This document shows, one piece after another, positions 45,268 to 54,152 of a stretch of 64,000 bases of DNA. Below the pieces are notes generated by a model. It was not told the origin of the DNA. It searched no databases and worked only from the letters and a program-made list of their open reading frames with translations. The stretch is taken from contig NZ_MSJR01000001.1 in NCBI RefSeq assembly GCF_002078605.1, forward strand, positions 744,001 to 808,000, given 5' to 3'. Within the stretch, counting starts at the first letter, position 1, and every line of letters begins with the position of its first letter. Origin of the DNA: Salegentibacter sediminis. Its GTDB lineage: Bacteria; Bacteroidota; Bacteroidia; Flavobacteriales; Flavobacteriaceae. Both the position numbers and the translations under genes were made by a program.

Positions 45268-46872
45268 TTATTTTCTTTTGAAAATGGGCAATTCATTTAA
45301 ATTCACTTCGACTTCAATTCGATTCCCTCCAAAAAAGGTTTTACCTTTCCAGGTCCATTCCCCTTTTGGCAAGATGACCATCCTTGAATTTGTGCCACGC
45401 TTTAATACTGGGGCTACAAGAATATCAGGACCTAGCATGAACTGATCTTTAATATTATGATAGCCCTCTCCGGGAAAATCGTATTCCATTGGTCTAACTA
45501 TAGGTTGGCCATCCTGTGAAGCCTGTTGAACCAAATCCATAATCACTGGCAAGTATTGTTTCCTTAACTTTACGGCTTTTTGTACAGCTCCCAGGTGTTC
45601 TTCATCCAGGACTCTCCATGGAGCAACTGAAAATTGCATCATCGGCATTAGTGCATGCACCTGTGCTGACCGTACGATCAGTTCCTGATCTACTTCCTCA
45701 AGATTGCGGAAGGAACCGAATTCCCCGCCTCCAATCATATCAGGAGCATTAAAAGGATAGCCTATAAGGCCCTGAAGCAACATTTGCGGGATTAACATTT
45801 GTAAATCATCCCAATTATGACCTTTATCATGTAACCTTTGTGCCAGGGGTTGTCCTCCCATTTTCCAGGATGCTCTATATTCGTTTAGAGGGTATTCCAG
45901 GCCGAATTGCTGAAAAGTAAGCGTATGCTCATTCGGGGAGACCTCCTTGTAGGACTTTAAGGGTTGGTTATAGAAATAGCTGTCCCCAGCGTCAAATTTA
46001 AACCCATCGACACCATAAGTGTCACTGAGCCTGTTCAATTGTTCCTGATACCATTCCACTGCTCCAGGATTAGTAAAATCCAGGACCGCACTGGCACCAT
46101 TCCACCAACGTACAATTAAAGGATTGTTATCACCTGTGGCTTCTTGAATCAGATAGTTTTTGTTTTCCAGTTCCCTATAAACATCGCTATCGGGGCTTAC
46201 AAATGGGCATACCCAAAGCATCACTTTGAAACCCATCTCATGTAAAGAATCCATCATTAATTTGGGATCCTCAAACCTTCCCTCATGGAACTGCCACTTG
46301 CCGTAATCCTCCTGCCAATTATCATCAATCATCAGCACCCCAGGAGGAAATCCATTTTTTAATATGTTCTCGGCATATTCCAAGATGTCCTTTTGATTCT
46401 GATTGTACGTAAGTTCAATCCAGGTATTGTACTGTGGTTTGGTAAAAAGAAGGGTATCCGGGATTTTTCCGGAGGCCGGGAAATATTCAGAAGAAGCATG
46501 GGCGAAAGCCGTCTTTAAATTACTGCTTCCGTCTGGTTCCGAGACCTCAATGGGAGTTCCGTAGGATCCAACCTTTATCTTTTGGTTGTCCACAGTGAAT
46601 TTTATAGGGGATTCAGACCAGATCACCCTTCCTTTGTCGGATAGCAGCATAGGTTGAATTTGGTTCCCTTTATTGTTACCCCATAAGTCAATTGAGTATT
46701 CCTGGTCAGTTTCAAAAGGCATTAAATGTCCATCCCTAACAACCCCACCCCACCAGTTCTCATCCGGAAGCAGTTTAACAGTTGTAGAATCCGTCACTTC
46801 TTGTGCATTAAGAAGGAAGGAGGTCATCAAACAGGTCGTTAGGAGTAAACCTTTATAGATGTATTTTTTCAT
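45268..46872 (-). CDS. GH31-family glycoside hydrolase, exported
   Basis: 534-aa exported enzyme with a signal peptide (1-23, ending LLNAQ). The GH31 TIM barrel shows LMIDDNWQ, FKVMLWVCPF, the nucleophile Asp294 in GFKFDAGDS and the acid/base Asp378 in NAPDMIGGG. A C-terminal beta domain (about 460-534) follows. GH31 includes alpha-glucosidases, alpha-galactosidases and alpha-N-acetylgalactosaminidases; with GH36 and GH109 nearby, an alpha-Gal or alpha-GalNAc substrate is likely. Confidence 0.85.
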   Translation of the reverse strand: MKKYIYKGLLLTTCLMTSFLLNAQEVTDSTTVKLLPDENWWGGVVRDGHLMPFETDQEYSIDLWGNNKGNQIQPMLLSDKGRVIWSESPIKFTVDNQKIKVGSYGTPIEVSEPDGSSNLKTAFAHASSEYFPASGKIPDTLLFTKPQYNTWIELTYNQNQKDILEYAENILKNGFPPGVLMIDDNWQEDYGKWQFHEGRFEDPKLMMDSLHEMGFKVMLWVCPFVSPDSDVYRELENKNYLIQEATGDNNPLIVRWWNGASAVLDFTNPGAVEWYQEQLNRLSDTYGVDGFKFDAGDSYFYNQPLKSYKEVSPNEHTLTFQQFGLEYPLNEYRASWKMGGQPLAQRLHDKGHNWDDLQMLIPQMLLQGLIGYPFNAPDMIGGGEFGSFRNLEEVDQELIVRSAQVHALMPMMQFSVAPWRVLDEEHLGAVQKAVKLRKQYLPVIMDLVQQASQDGQPIVRPMEYDFPGEGYHNIKDQFMLGPDILVAPVLKRGTNSRMVILPKGEWTWKGKTFFGGNRIEVEVNLNELPIFKRK

Positions 46873-46902
46873 AGTTAAGGTAAGTGGTTTGAACGATCGT
46901 TG

Positions 46903-48414
46903 TTACTTATTGACGTTAATGGTAAAATCAAGGTTATTGTATCCTTTATTTTTGTCCCACATTTTTTCATTTGCTAACCTTATGGCGTACTCAGGGCGGT
47001 CAGCAATGGATTCATTGGCATCAGGTAAGAATAAATGTACCGTATATTCCCCGGCTTCTATATCCGCTGGAAGATGAAAGGTTTGTTCATGATTTACACT
47101 ATCGGTCCAGAACCTAATATCGGTATCTAATGGCAACCGGACCTCCTTTTCGCCTGAATTAGCTCTTAGGACAAGGAACACAGGACGTTCTTTTACTGGT
47201 GAAGCATACCCGACGTTTCTAAAATCGAGTTCAATATCAAATTCATCAGAGATACTGATATTTTCCGGAATAACAGCGCGGTCCAATATCAGACGGTACC
47301 CAAGGTTCTTCTTAATGTCATCCATGCACCCATTATCTACCCAGTCGTTATTTACTTCATTGTTATAGTCAGCGTTCAGGTAGGTATAATGTAACAGTCT
47401 CAAATCTTCATCGGCCATTCCGCCGGGGGCGCAGTCATTTTCCGGACTGTAGCCATCAGAACAGGTTTCTCCACCTATGACTACCCACTTACTGTCTTTT
47501 GCAAAATAAGACTTTAAGGTCTCGATGTCCTGGCGTGCCGGCGTGTCAGAGTTTCCATAGTCTTTGTAAGTTCCATAATCATCCGCACTGGCAAATAAAC
47601 AATCATTGTGGATTCCTATTCTAGCCTTGTGAGAACCACTGAAAGCTTCCTCTTTGGTTAGAGGATCTACACTGGTTTCTGCATCGATACCATATACAGC
47701 ACGTTGTTTGATTTGAGGGTATCGAACCTGAACCATCAATTCTTCCGGGGTAGCATCTAACAAGGCTTTTAGGACTTCAATCCGGTCTTCCCAGTTCTCA
47801 TCTGTTAATTTCCCTTGATTTGCATTCGATGAAGCATCTCCAAAATAGTCCGTGTAATACTGTTCACCCCATATTCCAATAAATCCCATTTGAAGCGTAA
47901 AGATAACATCAGCGTTTTTCGTAAGGATAGGGGCCACCTGATCTATGTGGTTTAAAATGATTTCCTTTGGAGCATCACCATAAGGGGGGCAGAATGAACT
48001 TTCAGGGCAGTCTCCTGGCCGAGGAGATACTGTATATGCAAATCGTGGAATCAATTTCACTCCCGCTTCTCGTGCCGCATCGAAATCCTCCTGCATTGCC
48101 TGGAGATATTCTTCCGATATAGGCTGGTCTATAAAATCTTCTAATACAAAATATCTGAATACTAACGAATTGAAGCTGGGATAGGATGCTCCGCGAGAAA
48201 TAGTTTCTTTTCTGTATCTCTTTAACGTATCAATTGAAAGGGGCTCATAATCACTCGAGCTAACTCTCGACGCACGATAAAAGCCTCTTTCCGGGTTTAC
48301 AAAATCTTCATCTGATTCAATAAAAGTCATTTCATTAGATGAAGTATTTGATTCTTCACCTGTTTTACAGCCTATCAGTAGGAGTAGAAAAATAAAGGTA
48401 ATAAATGGTTTCAT
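46903..48414 (-). CDS. DUF4874/DUF4832 lipoprotein, putative TIM-barrel glycan hydrolase (paralogue 2)
   Basis: About 503 aa from the ATG at 48414, which gives a clean lipoprotein signal (LIGCKTG); an upstream ATG adds 19 residues without a signal. It has the same set of motifs as the susCD-linked paralogue: DFVNPERGFYRA, LQMGFIGIWGEQYYT, RIGIHNDCLFAS, DDYGTY, IGGETCSD, LHYTYLN and LGYRLILDRA. The C-terminal part (about 410-500) is beta-rich. Thirty bases separate it from the GH31 gene, so they are probably co-transcribed. Confidence 0.8.
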   Translation of the reverse strand: MKPFITFIFLLLLIGCKTGEESNTSSNEMTFIESDEDFVNPERGFYRASRVSSSDYEPLSIDTLKRYRKETISRGASYPSFNSLVFRYFVLEDFIDQPISEEYLQAMQEDFDAAREAGVKLIPRFAYTVSPRPGDCPESSFCPPYGDAPKEIILNHIDQVAPILTKNADVIFTLQMGFIGIWGEQYYTDYFGDASSNANQGKLTDENWEDRIEVLKALLDATPEELMVQVRYPQIKQRAVYGIDAETSVDPLTKEEAFSGSHKARIGIHNDCLFASADDYGTYKDYGNSDTPARQDIETLKSYFAKDSKWVVIGGETCSDGYSPENDCAPGGMADEDLRLLHYTYLNADYNNEVNNDWVDNGCMDDIKKNLGYRLILDRAVIPENISISDEFDIELDFRNVGYASPVKERPVFLVLRANSGEKEVRLPLDTDIRFWTDSVNHEQTFHLPADIEAGEYTVHLFLPDANESIADRPEYAIRLANEKMWDKNKGYNNLDFTINVNK

Positions 48415-48900
48415 ATGGAAGTTTTTTATAAAACGAAAGAAAGTATTTACTTTCCGGTCTTTAATAATCATAAAAGTATATAAAAACAGTCGGTTAATAA
48501 ATTTTAAATTTCGTTTTCTTTGTATTTTGCTTGCACAATATATAAAAAATATTGTGAATTACCCTTTTTATTATGCCAGATTTTATAACTAGAATGTTGT
48601 TTTAATCTATTATTTTATGAAGTAATCCTCTAAAAATAACGATTCTAATTTATGTTAGGAAGTTTTGTGTTTAAAGTGATAACTTGAAATAAGAATTTTA
48701 TGATTTAAAAATTAAGAAAGGAATCGAAGTTTAAATTTTACTATTTGGCTATTTAATTATAGATTTATGCACTTTTTCGAATGAAAAAAATACAAATTCT
48801 TAAAGACCTCTGAACTGGTCAATAGAAATATACTCTTAAAACAAGATGAATTTCAAAGTAGGGTATCATTAAACAAACTAATTTAAAAAGCGAAGAACCA
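48415..48900. promoter_or_regulatory. Divergent control region with TTTCGTTT and TTTCATTCGAAA motifs
   Basis: Between the DUF4832/GH31 operon and the MFS gene. TTTCGTTTTCTTTG (48509-48522) resembles AgaR-type direct repeats, as I recall that consensus. TTTCGAATGAAA (48775-48786) is an exact reverse copy of the motif at 25585. AT-rich; no gene seen. Confidence 0.45.
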
Positions 48901-50157
48901 ATGGTAAAATCTTCAAATAGTACAACTCGTTCAATCATCATAATAGGTGCCCTGTTTTTCATTTTTGGGTTTGTGACGTGGTTGAATTCCGTTTTAATTC
49001 CTTATCTGAAAACAGCAAGCCAACTGAACAATTTCGAATCATACCTGGTTGCGTTTGCTTCATACATTTCCTACTTCGTAATGGCTATACCCTCGGCTTG
49101 GGTATTAAAAAAGACGGGCTTTAAGAATGGGATGTCCCTTGGTCTTATTGTCATGGCGATTGGGGCCCTAGTTTTTATTCCTGCAGCTATGTCTAGGACC
49201 TACGCTTTATTTTTATTCGGATTATTTGTGCAAGGCACAGGTTTGGCCTTATTGCAATCGGCAGCAAATCCTTACATCACAATTCTTGGCCCTATAGAAA
49301 GTGCGGCTAAACGAATTAGTATTATGGGAATTTGCAACAAAATGGCCGGGGCCCTTGCACCAATTATTTTTGGTGCAATCTTGTTGAAAAATATGGATAA
49401 ATTGGAAGCGAGCTTGGTAGGAATGAACGCTATTGAAAAAGCCGTTGAACTGGACGCACTATCAGACAGAGTGATTACACCTTATATAATTATGGCGATA
49501 ATTCTGGTAGGTCTATCAGTGTTAATTTATTATTCGGCTTTACCTGAAATCGAGACCGACGGAGAAGATGAAACCTTAGCGGCAACCAATAAGAATAAAA
49601 CCAGTGTTTTTCAATTTCCTAACTTACTATTGGGTACCCTGGCCATGTTTCTATACGTGGGGGTGGAAGTAATTGCGGGCGATACAGTTATTAGTTATGC
49701 CCGGGACGGACAGGGAATCTCTACCAATGTGGCCAAATATTTTACTACCTATACCCTCATCGCAATGATTGCGGGTTACCTTATCGGTACCGTAACTATT
49801 CCTAAATTTATTACCCAGCAGAAAGCTTTACAAATTTCCGGAATGTTGGGAATTATTTTTGGGCTTGTAGCTATTTTCACTGAAGGTTATATTTCTGTAT
49901 TGAGTATTTCATTTTTAGGTCTTGCAAATGCCTTGGTTTTTCCGGCAATCTGGCCGTTGGCTCTTGATGGTTTAGGACGATTTACTAAAATAGGATCTTC
50001 TTTTTTAATTATGGCACTGGCTGGAGGGGCAATTTTACCCCTTATCTATGGCTTCCTGGCAGATACTTTTGACCCTCAATCAGCTTATTGGATAGTAATT
50101 CCTTGTTATCTCTACATTTGGTTTTACGCCACAAAAGGCTATAAGATTCAATTTTAA
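48901..50157 (+). CDS. MFS sugar transporter (FucP/NagP/GluP-like)
   Basis: 418-aa inner-membrane protein with twelve predicted helices. FFIFGFVTWLNSVLIPYLK opens the FucP-type signature, and SAANPYITILGP, NKMAGALAPIIFGAIL and GVEVIAGDTVISY follow. These proton symporters import fucose, galactose, glucose or N-acetylhexosamines. It is the only obvious inner-membrane sugar importer of the locus and, without a PTS, implies that a cytoplasmic kinase makes the sugar phosphate. Confidence 0.9.
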   Translation: MVKSSNSTTRSIIIIGALFFIFGFVTWLNSVLIPYLKTASQLNNFESYLVAFASYISYFVMAIPSAWVLKKTGFKNGMSLGLIVMAIGALVFIPAAMSRTYALFLFGLFVQGTGLALLQSAANPYITILGPIESAAKRISIMGICNKMAGALAPIIFGAILLKNMDKLEASLVGMNAIEKAVELDALSDRVITPYIIMAIILVGLSVLIYYSALPEIETDGEDETLAATNKNKTSVFQFPNLLLGTLAMFLYVGVEVIAGDTVISYARDGQGISTNVAKYFTTYTLIAMIAGYLIGTVTIPKFITQQKALQISGMLGIIFGLVAIFTEGYISVLSISFLGLANALVFPAIWPLALDGLGRFTKIGSSFLIMALAGGAILPLIYGFLADTFDPQSAYWIVIPCYLYIWFYATKGYKIQF

Positions 50158-50638
50158 TTTAGGATATATAGACCTTGAGTTCGTTCGACATTACTTATAT
50201 CTGACAAATTTGGAAGCCTCTTGGTTATTCGTTATTCCGCGTGTTAATTTGTAGACATAATTGAAGACTTTTATGGAGAGAGGCCAAGAACATCCGAAGC
50301 TCATTAAACTATTAAAAAGACCGGGCAACCAAAAAAACTCTTAACTCCGGAATTAAAAGAAAAACTAGATTTCGACAATAAAAAGCAGATTGGTTTGAAC
50401 CTACAATAGAAACAAATGATTTATTCAACAACCTCGATCCGGAATACTTTCTCAAATAGATTTATTAACGATTCCCTTCCCGGGAGACAATATTCACCAC
50501 ATCATCATAAACTCCAACTTTATTATCACAGCCATTATTCAACGCAAACTTGGTTCCCAAGTGATGAGTTGTGAATGGCTTTCAGAATTGTATTTTTAAT
50601 TAGGATTCACAGGAGTGTGAACATCCAGGGCTTGACCT
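50158..50638. other. Decayed intergenic region
   Basis: AT-rich region between the MFS and Fic genes. Apart from the degenerate fragment at 50326-50459, a short open frame is readable on the minus strand near 50460-50560. Neither is intact and neither matches a family I recognise. Confidence 0.4.
50326..50459 (+). pseudogene. Degenerate coding fragment, family not recognised
   Basis: One frame reads QPKKLLTPELKEKLDFDNKK and, after a frameshift near 50385, another continues ADWFEPTIETNDLFNNLDP to a stop at 50457-50459. The frame change and lack of a start suggest a gene remnant. No family is recognised. Confidence 0.35.
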
Positions 50639-51754
50639 TTATTGTTGTGAATTGTCGAGTTTCAGGTAGTAAGAAGTGCTTCGTCCGCCCCCCTCTTTGA
50701 TAAAAATTCCTTTATCATAAAGATCCTGGAGATCTCTGGTGGCAGTTGCTTTCGAAGTTCTATTCAAAGAAACATATTTTCTTGCATTAATGCCACCTTC
50801 AAATCCTTCCGGGCCTGCTTCGAACATTCTCTTTAGAGCCTTTAATTGTCTTTCATTAAGTTTACTTTTGAACCTGTCGAAAAACTTAGTTTTTTTCAGG
50901 GTAAAAGCAACTAAAGATTCGGCATCTTTTTGAGCAGTAATTGTTGTATTTATGAAATAAGTTATCCAGGGAGTAATTTCATTCTTTCGTTGAGCTCGTT
51001 GTAATTCGTCATAATAATCCTTTTTATTGTTTTCAATGGTCTTAGAAAGACTAAGTAATACTGGCCTTCGCATAAATTGTGAAAGGGCTTTTTCTGAAAT
51101 GGCTCTTCCAATTCTTCCGTTGCCGTCTTCAAAAGGATGTATTGATTCAAAATAAAGGTGGGCAACTGCCGCTCGAATGATGGGTTTTCTTATTTCTGTT
51201 TTGCCTCTATGGGCTGTGTCATTAAACCATTGAATAAACCTTTTCATTTCAGAAGGAACTACTTTAGAAGGTGGAGCTTCGTAATGGATTATTTCTCTAC
51301 CCATGGCACCCGAAACAATTTGCATGGGTTCCTTGTGACTACGCCATTTCCCCGCTTCAATTCTTCTATTTCCTTTCATAAGCATTCTGTGCCATGTTAA
51401 AAGACTGCTTTTTGTTAATGCCTGCTGATAATTTTGTTGAGCATCTACCATTAACTCGGAAATTCCCTGTGCACTAAGATCTTTAGTTGTATATTTTGTG
51501 TAAAGGCCCAGGTTATTTTTAATAGAAGACATCACGTCTTTCCTGTCAAGATATTCACCCTCAATTTCTGAGGTTTTGATTGCTTCCGAAACCAAAATTT
51601 CAATTATGGATTCCATTTTAATATCCTGGGGTAATCCTTCTAATATTCCATTAATTCTTCCGCTTCTTTCAGAAAATTCAAAAAGGAGATCTTCTACATG
51701 TTGTGTAGAATACTGAAATTTTGGCCAGTCAGGTTGTTGCCAATTGTATTTCAT
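50639..51754 (-). CDS. Fic-family protein (class II, self-inhibited)
   Basis: 371-aa Fic protein, probably an AMP- or nucleotidyl-transferase acting on proteins. An N-terminal DUF4172-like domain (about 5-80) carries a TSEIEG segment matching the class II inhibitory motif (Thr61, Glu65, Gly66). The catalytic motif HPFEDGNGRIGR begins at His206. A C-terminal winged-helix part (about 300-371: RQLKALKRMFEAGPEGFEGG, RTSKATATRDLQDL) suggests DNA binding. Three TCGGCTCA-type repeats at its promoter and start are candidate operators for it. It lies between decayed sequences, so it may be cargo of the former element. Confidence 0.9.
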   Translation of the reverse strand: MKYNWQQPDWPKFQYSTQHVEDLLFEFSERSGRINGILEGLPQDIKMESIIEILVSEAIKTSEIEGEYLDRKDVMSSIKNNLGLYTKYTTKDLSAQGISELMVDAQQNYQQALTKSSLLTWHRMLMKGNRRIEAGKWRSHKEPMQIVSGAMGREIIHYEAPPSKVVPSEMKRFIQWFNDTAHRGKTEIRKPIIRAAVAHLYFESIHPFEDGNGRIGRAISEKALSQFMRRPVLLSLSKTIENNKKDYYDELQRAQRKNEITPWITYFINTTITAQKDAESLVAFTLKKTKFFDRFKSKLNERQLKALKRMFEAGPEGFEGGINARKYVSLNRTSKATATRDLQDLYDKGIFIKEGGGRSTSYYLKLDNSQQ

Positions 51755-51825
51755 GAGCCGAATAAATTAATTAATCGGCTCAAATATACGTAATTTTTGA
51801 TTTGTTTGTTTTGCTAATCGGCTCA
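51754..51825. promoter_or_regulatory. Three TCGGCTCA/TGAGCCGA repeats at the fic promoter
   Basis: TAATCGGCTCA occurs at 51772-51782 and at 51815-51825, 43 bp apart (about four helical turns). An inverted copy TGAGCCGA (51754-51761) overlaps the start codon, and together they can form hairpins. Operator-like arrangement. Confidence 0.55.
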
Positions 51826-51928
51826 GTATTTTAGGTATAGGTGTCTCAAAATTTTTCAAGAACAAAAATCATCAGTTTTTGGAGTATTTATAAACTGGGC
51901 CTGTTAAGTCAAATTTTAGACCTGGATT

Positions 51929-52580
51929 TTAATTTTTCTTCTTTTTAGCATCTGTAGATTTCTGAACATCTTTTTCTGCCAGTTTACTTTTAAAGGCCTT
52001 CATATCATCACTGATTTTTCGGTCTACGATTTTAGCATAATGTTAGGTAGTTCGAAGATCTCTATTTCCCAACATTTTACTTACAGATTCTATAGGAACA
52101 CCATTGGTGAGTGTAATAGTGGTTGCGAACGTATGTCGGGCCAGGTGAGTGGTAAGGGGTTTGGTAATTCCACATAGTGCAGCGATTTCTTTTAAAAATG
52201 CATTTGATTTCTGATTGCTTAGTACCGGTTAAACATACTTACCGTTTTTCACCTCAGGGTGATCTTGGTAACGTTCTAAATTTCTTCTGCAACAGGTAAC
52301 AGGGGAATACTGCTTAAAGATTTTGTCTTGTCCTTTTTATGCGAATCCATTTACCGCCGTCTATGCCTTTAGTTATATCAGCACTGCTTAATTTTTTCAA
52401 ATCAGAATAGACCAGGCCGGTATAACGGCTAAAAAAAACATCTCCCGAACCAGTTTCAGGCGATCCAGGAGGAGGTTTTTCTCGATTAGTGTTTGAACTT
52501 CTTCCTCATACAAAAATTCCCGTTCCACCGTTTCAAACAGTACCTTGTAATTATAGAAAGGATCCTGGTCCATCCACTTT
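51929..52580 (-). pseudogene. Decayed tyrosine recombinase/integrase
   Basis: Minus-strand reading gives recognisable but broken integrase segments. The N-terminal part (WMDQDPFYNYKVLFETVERE and IEKNLLLDRLKLVREMF) shifts frame at about 52435 to FSRYTGLVYSDLKKL. Another frameshift follows near 52330, and near 52275 an in-frame TAG. The C-terminal part has the catalytic box HLARHTFATT and VSKMLGNRDL. A TAA replaces the expected Gln before HYAKIVDRK. The end at 51929 matches a normal C-terminus (KSTDAKKKKN). Not functional. Confidence 0.85.
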
Positions 52581-52749
52581 CAAGATTAAGTGAATCACGT
52601 AGTTATTTCTATCTATCCTTTCTCTATTTTTGCACCAGCATACAGGAAGCTTTAAAACCAAATATCAAATTTTCAAAAATATCCATTAAAGGTTAATTTT
52701 GTCAATTTCTCTATAGATCATTTTCCTTATTTTAAGGCACCCGCTACCA

Positions 52750-52762
52750 AGTGGTTACCACT
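52750..52762. promoter_or_regulatory. Perfect palindrome AGTGGTTACCACT before a PAS kinase
   Basis: AGTGGT, a central T and ACCACT form a perfect dyad 18 bases before the start codon. It may be an operator or an mRNA hairpin at the ribosome binding region. Confidence 0.4.
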
Positions 52763-52780
52763 CTATGAACTTCAACCTAT

Positions 52781-53953
52781 ATGACAGAAATTTATCCTGG
52801 AAAAGACGCCTCTAATATCTCATTAAAACAACTTGCAAAGGAGTTCAAATTTGTAATTGACCTTATGCCACAAATGGTTTGGGCAACCCAACCTGACGGC
52901 TATCATGATTTTTACAATCAACGTTGGTACGAATTTACCGGTCTTTCGTTTGAGGAGACAAAAGATAAAGGTTGGTCATTGGTTCTCCATCCTGACGATT
53001 ATGAGCGTGCCTGGGAGGTGTGGCAAAAATCCTTAGATACCGGTGCACCATATGAAATTGAATACCGAATGAGGAAATATGACGGTACTTACACCTGGTT
53101 TCTCGCCCGGGCTCAGCCTCTCAGAGATGAAAATGGGAAAATTGTCAAATGGTTTGGCACGTGTACAGATATCCAGGAACAAAAAGAGACTCTGGAAGAG
53201 TTGGAAAGGACTAAAGAAGAGCTTCATAAGGCAAACAAGGACTTGAGCCACTCTGTGGACGATTTAAGTAAAATTAATTTGGAACTGGATAATTTTGTCT
53301 ATTCCGCATCACACGATCTTAAAGCTCCCTTAAATAACTTGGAAGGACTTATAGCTCTTCTCCAGCCTTCTGAAAAAGAGGAGTCGAATCAAAAAGAAAT
53401 ACTCCCACTGATAGGTAAATCAGTAAGCCGCTTTAAAGAAGTGGTCAATGATATGACCTTAATAGCTCAAACTGCAAAAGACACCTATAATATTCATAAT
53501 ATAGACTTTCCTGTTTTACTGGGCGAAATAAAAAGCGATCTTAATCATCTTATTAATTCAACAGAAACTGTTTTAAAGCTGAATTTACAGGTTAAGCATT
53601 TTCAATATCCAAGAAAGGATATTAGAAGTATTTTATTCAATCTTATTTCTAACGCAATAAAATACAGGCATCCCGACAGACCACCAAAAATTAAAATAAG
53701 TACCAAAATTACACTGGAAGAAATTATTCTGGTGGTGGAGGATAATGGCTGCGGAATTGAAGATAAATATTTATCCGCATTATTCGACAAATATTTCCGA
53801 ATCAACACCACTGTTGAGGGGTCGGGCTTAGGCTTATTTATTATAAAACAGATGGTCGGGAACAGAGGAGGAAGAATTGAAGTCACAAGTAAACCTGGAG
53901 AGGGTTCCCGGTTTTCAGTTTTCCTTAAGATTCAAAAAAGCACTTCCAACTAA
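52781..53953 (+). CDS. PAS-domain histidine kinase
   Basis: 390-aa soluble kinase. A single PAS domain (about 20-130: MPQMVWATQPDGYHDFYNQRWYEFTGLS and PAC-like IQEQKETLEELE) is followed by a coiled coil. The HisKA helix contains His178 in YSASHDLKAPLNN. The HATPase domain (about 270-385) has NLISNAIKY, VEDNGCGIEDKYL and GSGLGLFIIK. The N, G1 and G2 boxes look intact. No membrane helices, so it senses a cytoplasmic signal. No response regulator is adjacent on this strand. Confidence 0.9.
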   Translation: MTEIYPGKDASNISLKQLAKEFKFVIDLMPQMVWATQPDGYHDFYNQRWYEFTGLSFEETKDKGWSLVLHPDDYERAWEVWQKSLDTGAPYEIEYRMRKYDGTYTWFLARAQPLRDENGKIVKWFGTCTDIQEQKETLEELERTKEELHKANKDLSHSVDDLSKINLELDNFVYSASHDLKAPLNNLEGLIALLQPSEKEESNQKEILPLIGKSVSRFKEVVNDMTLIAQTAKDTYNIHNIDFPVLLGEIKSDLNHLINSTETVLKLNLQVKHFQYPRKDIRSILFNLISNAIKYRHPDRPPKIKISTKITLEEIILVVEDNGCGIEDKYLSALFDKYFRINTTVEGSGLGLFIIKQMVGNRGGRIEVTSKPGEGSRFSVFLKIQKSTSN

Positions 53954-54152
53954 TTTAATTATCAGTACCGGAATGTTACGTACTGTAATCTCTTCTTTAA
54001 AAGAATTTCTAGATTTTAATGGATGGCTTTTCATAGCTATTTATCAATTTTAAGGTCTGGTAAACCTCTCATTAATTCACCTTCAGATTTACCCGGAAAT
54101 GTAACTTCCGAACTTAATTTATAGGCTTCAATCTAATAAACAACATTTAAAT

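Noticed and set aside
48415-48471. Upstream ATG (48471) for the second DUF4832 lipoprotein
   Set aside because: The extra 19 residues would bury the lipoprotein signal; the ATG at 48414 restores it.
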